Source: Larix sibirica (taxonomy: Eukaryota; Streptophyta; Pinopsida; Pinales; Pinaceae). From it: a stretch of DNA of 10,208 nt. Below, one piece after another: positions 8,831-10,208 of this stretch; position 1 is the stretch's first letter, and each line of letters begins with the position of its first letter. A program made the position numbers and the translations under genes. The notes beneath the pieces are model-generated. The model had not been told where the DNA came from. It did no database searches and worked only from the letters and a program-made list of their open reading frames with translations. The DNA is taken from contig NWUY0300094988.1 of the NCBI GenBank assembly GCA_004151065.3, positions 1-10,208 of the forward strand, written 5' to 3'.

Positions 8831-9172
8831 AAAATAAGGAACTAGGAATATATCTTGCATATAGACATATCAATGAAACCCAGTTATGATTGACACCGCC
8901 AAACAAGGGATGAAAACTTAGGGTGAACACCCCTCATTATTTATTAATTCATCATTGGTTTGAAGTTAAATTATGGTTAAGAAACACAAAGAACTAAACT
9001 AAATGATAATTTAGATAAGGCAATAAGGGACTAAGAATATAACTTGCATATAGACATGTCAATCAAGCCCAAATATGAGTGTATGTTAGAGTAGCTCATC
9101 ATTTACACCACCCAACAAGGGACGATAACCTAGGGTGAATACCCCTCATTTTTTAGAAATTCATCACTCATT
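8831..9172. repeat. Right part of the 200-bp array, after the LINE
   Basis: The array resumes in mid-unit with ATAAGGAACTAGGAATATAT, matching the point where the left part stopped. The rest of the interrupted unit runs to about 8958 and lacks roughly 24 bp in the middle compared with its neighbours. A further unit starts at 8959 (TTTGAAGTTAAATTATGG) and is well preserved up to CACCCAACAAGGG and CCTAGGGTGAA, after which similarity ends near 9172. Confidence 0.82.
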
Positions 9173-9914
9173 TTTCTTCTTTGTCATGAGCAACAGTTCA
9201 GGGCTCATTATGAGCACACTATCTTCCTTCGTCAAATTAGATTTTGAGTCAACCTCGTTTATAAATAATATGTGAAATATCACTACATCGTCGATTATTT
9301 TTGTTAATTTGTAGGAATTTTGTGTTTAAAGATCAAATATTTTCCACATATAGTTTTAGAAAAGAGGACTCCACCGTTTCATATGGTTAAAATTATTGGA
9401 ATTCCCTCACACATGGCCATAATTTTTCTGCACATAAAATGTCTAAAAAATGAGTTCATTCTTAAAACAACATAACTAGCATATAAATGAAGCATGTGAG
9501 TACTCGTGGGATTCAATGGAGTCAATAGAAGATAGGGTAACAATCAAGACTCCCAAGACATTTTGAAGGGTACTACTATTAATCACGATGTCTCTAGTCA
9601 GAAATATATTTTTATTAAAAGAAGATACATATATTTATTACATACTATTAGTTATTATACTCATATATACAATACTATTGGTTCCATTATGTTTTTCGAA
9701 TACCCACCTAATCATAGATGTTATTGAATAACACTTTACTTATATTCACATATGAATGAACTCAGTCTAAACATTCATTAAAATGGAAAAGATTGTCCCA
9801 ATTTGTAAAAATGTAATGAGGATATGAAGATAAGTGCTCAATGGAGAGGTTACCCTTGTGAAAATTCTAGAAAGCACCATGCATCTACATCGTTATATAA
9901 TCTTGCATTTGCTT
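9173..9914. other. AT-rich intergenic stretch, no feature seen
   Basis: No open frame, RNA gene or internal repeat stands out. 9600-9760 is especially AT-rich with many TATA/ATAT words. There is no sign of LTR ends or TIRs that I can pair. Confidence 0.4.
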
Positions 9915-10208
9915 GGCTCGTGTTTCGGAATTGAGGACAAAAAAAATGCTAAAACTCATCATACCCTCAAAATAATATAGAAAACTCCAATTAATTTCAA
10001 ATCACAATATCCCAAAATTTCAAAATCCTTAAGATATTTTGAGTAATGTAAAAAATCAAAAACCTTTTTCTTAAAACACTTTTAAGATATTTTGGGTGGC
10101 TCGTGTTTTGGAATTGAGGACAAAGAAAATGTTAAAACTCATCATACTCTCAAAATAATATAGAAAACTCCAATTAATTTCAAATCACAATATCCCAAAA
10201 TTTCAAAA
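9915..10208. repeat. 183-bp tandem repeat running off the right edge
   Basis: A full copy (9915-10097) starting GGCTCGTGTT is followed directly by a second (10098 to the window end, 111 bp visible). Over the visible overlap there are 4 differences, all transitions, and no gaps. Inside the monomer, TTAAGATATTTTG(A/G)G occurs twice (near 10029 and 10082), which suggests it grew from a smaller unit. A unit of about 180 bp is in the range of many plant satellites, but with two copies visible this could be just a local duplication. Confidence 0.9.

Noticed and set aside
8520-8930. 136-codon minus-strand open frame, the longest in the window
   Set aside because: It is antisense to the LINE RNase H end and 3' UTR, with low-complexity Lys/Phe runs from the A/T tracts. 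The plus-strand RNase H reading explains the sequence.
1-10208. CRISPR arrays, bacterial operons, rRNA or tRNA genes
   Set aside because: No regularly spaced short repeats with unique spacers, no ribosome-binding-site-led gene rows and no conserved RNA gene signatures; the tandem repeats here are contiguous, without spacers.

Overview
The window looks like nuclear DNA from a land plant with a large, transposon-rich genome. A gymnosperm is plausible, but that is inference only. It is AT-rich, has no long open reading frame and no bacterial gene layout. It contains short open segments bounded by plant-like splice sites, a decayed LINE whose C-terminal RNase H is of the plant RVT_3 type, and several local tandem duplications. 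No complete gene is present.

Layout. 1-1525 is non-coding, probably intron or flank. 1526-1673 and 2134-2257 (+ strand) are two likely protein-coding exons of one unrecognised gene; the reading phase does not join directly between them. 2258-3502 holds nothing I can support. 3503-3592 is a weak candidate exon on the minus strand. From about 3980 the window is mostly repeats and eroded intergenic DNA: a 36-bp duplication and a 127-bp tandem duplication (3981-4285), a short AT microsatellite, a 47-bp triplication (5128-5278) and a diverged 186-bp duplication (5871-6180).

6978-9172 is a local array of about 200-bp units. Its third unit is split by a 5'-truncated LINE (about 7548-8830, + strand). 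The LINE keeps recognisable traces of a zinc-binding RVT region and an RNase H domain, broken by several stops and at least three frame changes. 9915-10208 begins a 183-bp tandem repeat that runs off the right edge.

Nothing here works together as a system. The most useful observations are the exon pair with its phase conflict, the nested insertion with a possible target-site duplication, the C-to-T-like decay, and the possible start of a satellite array at the right edge.
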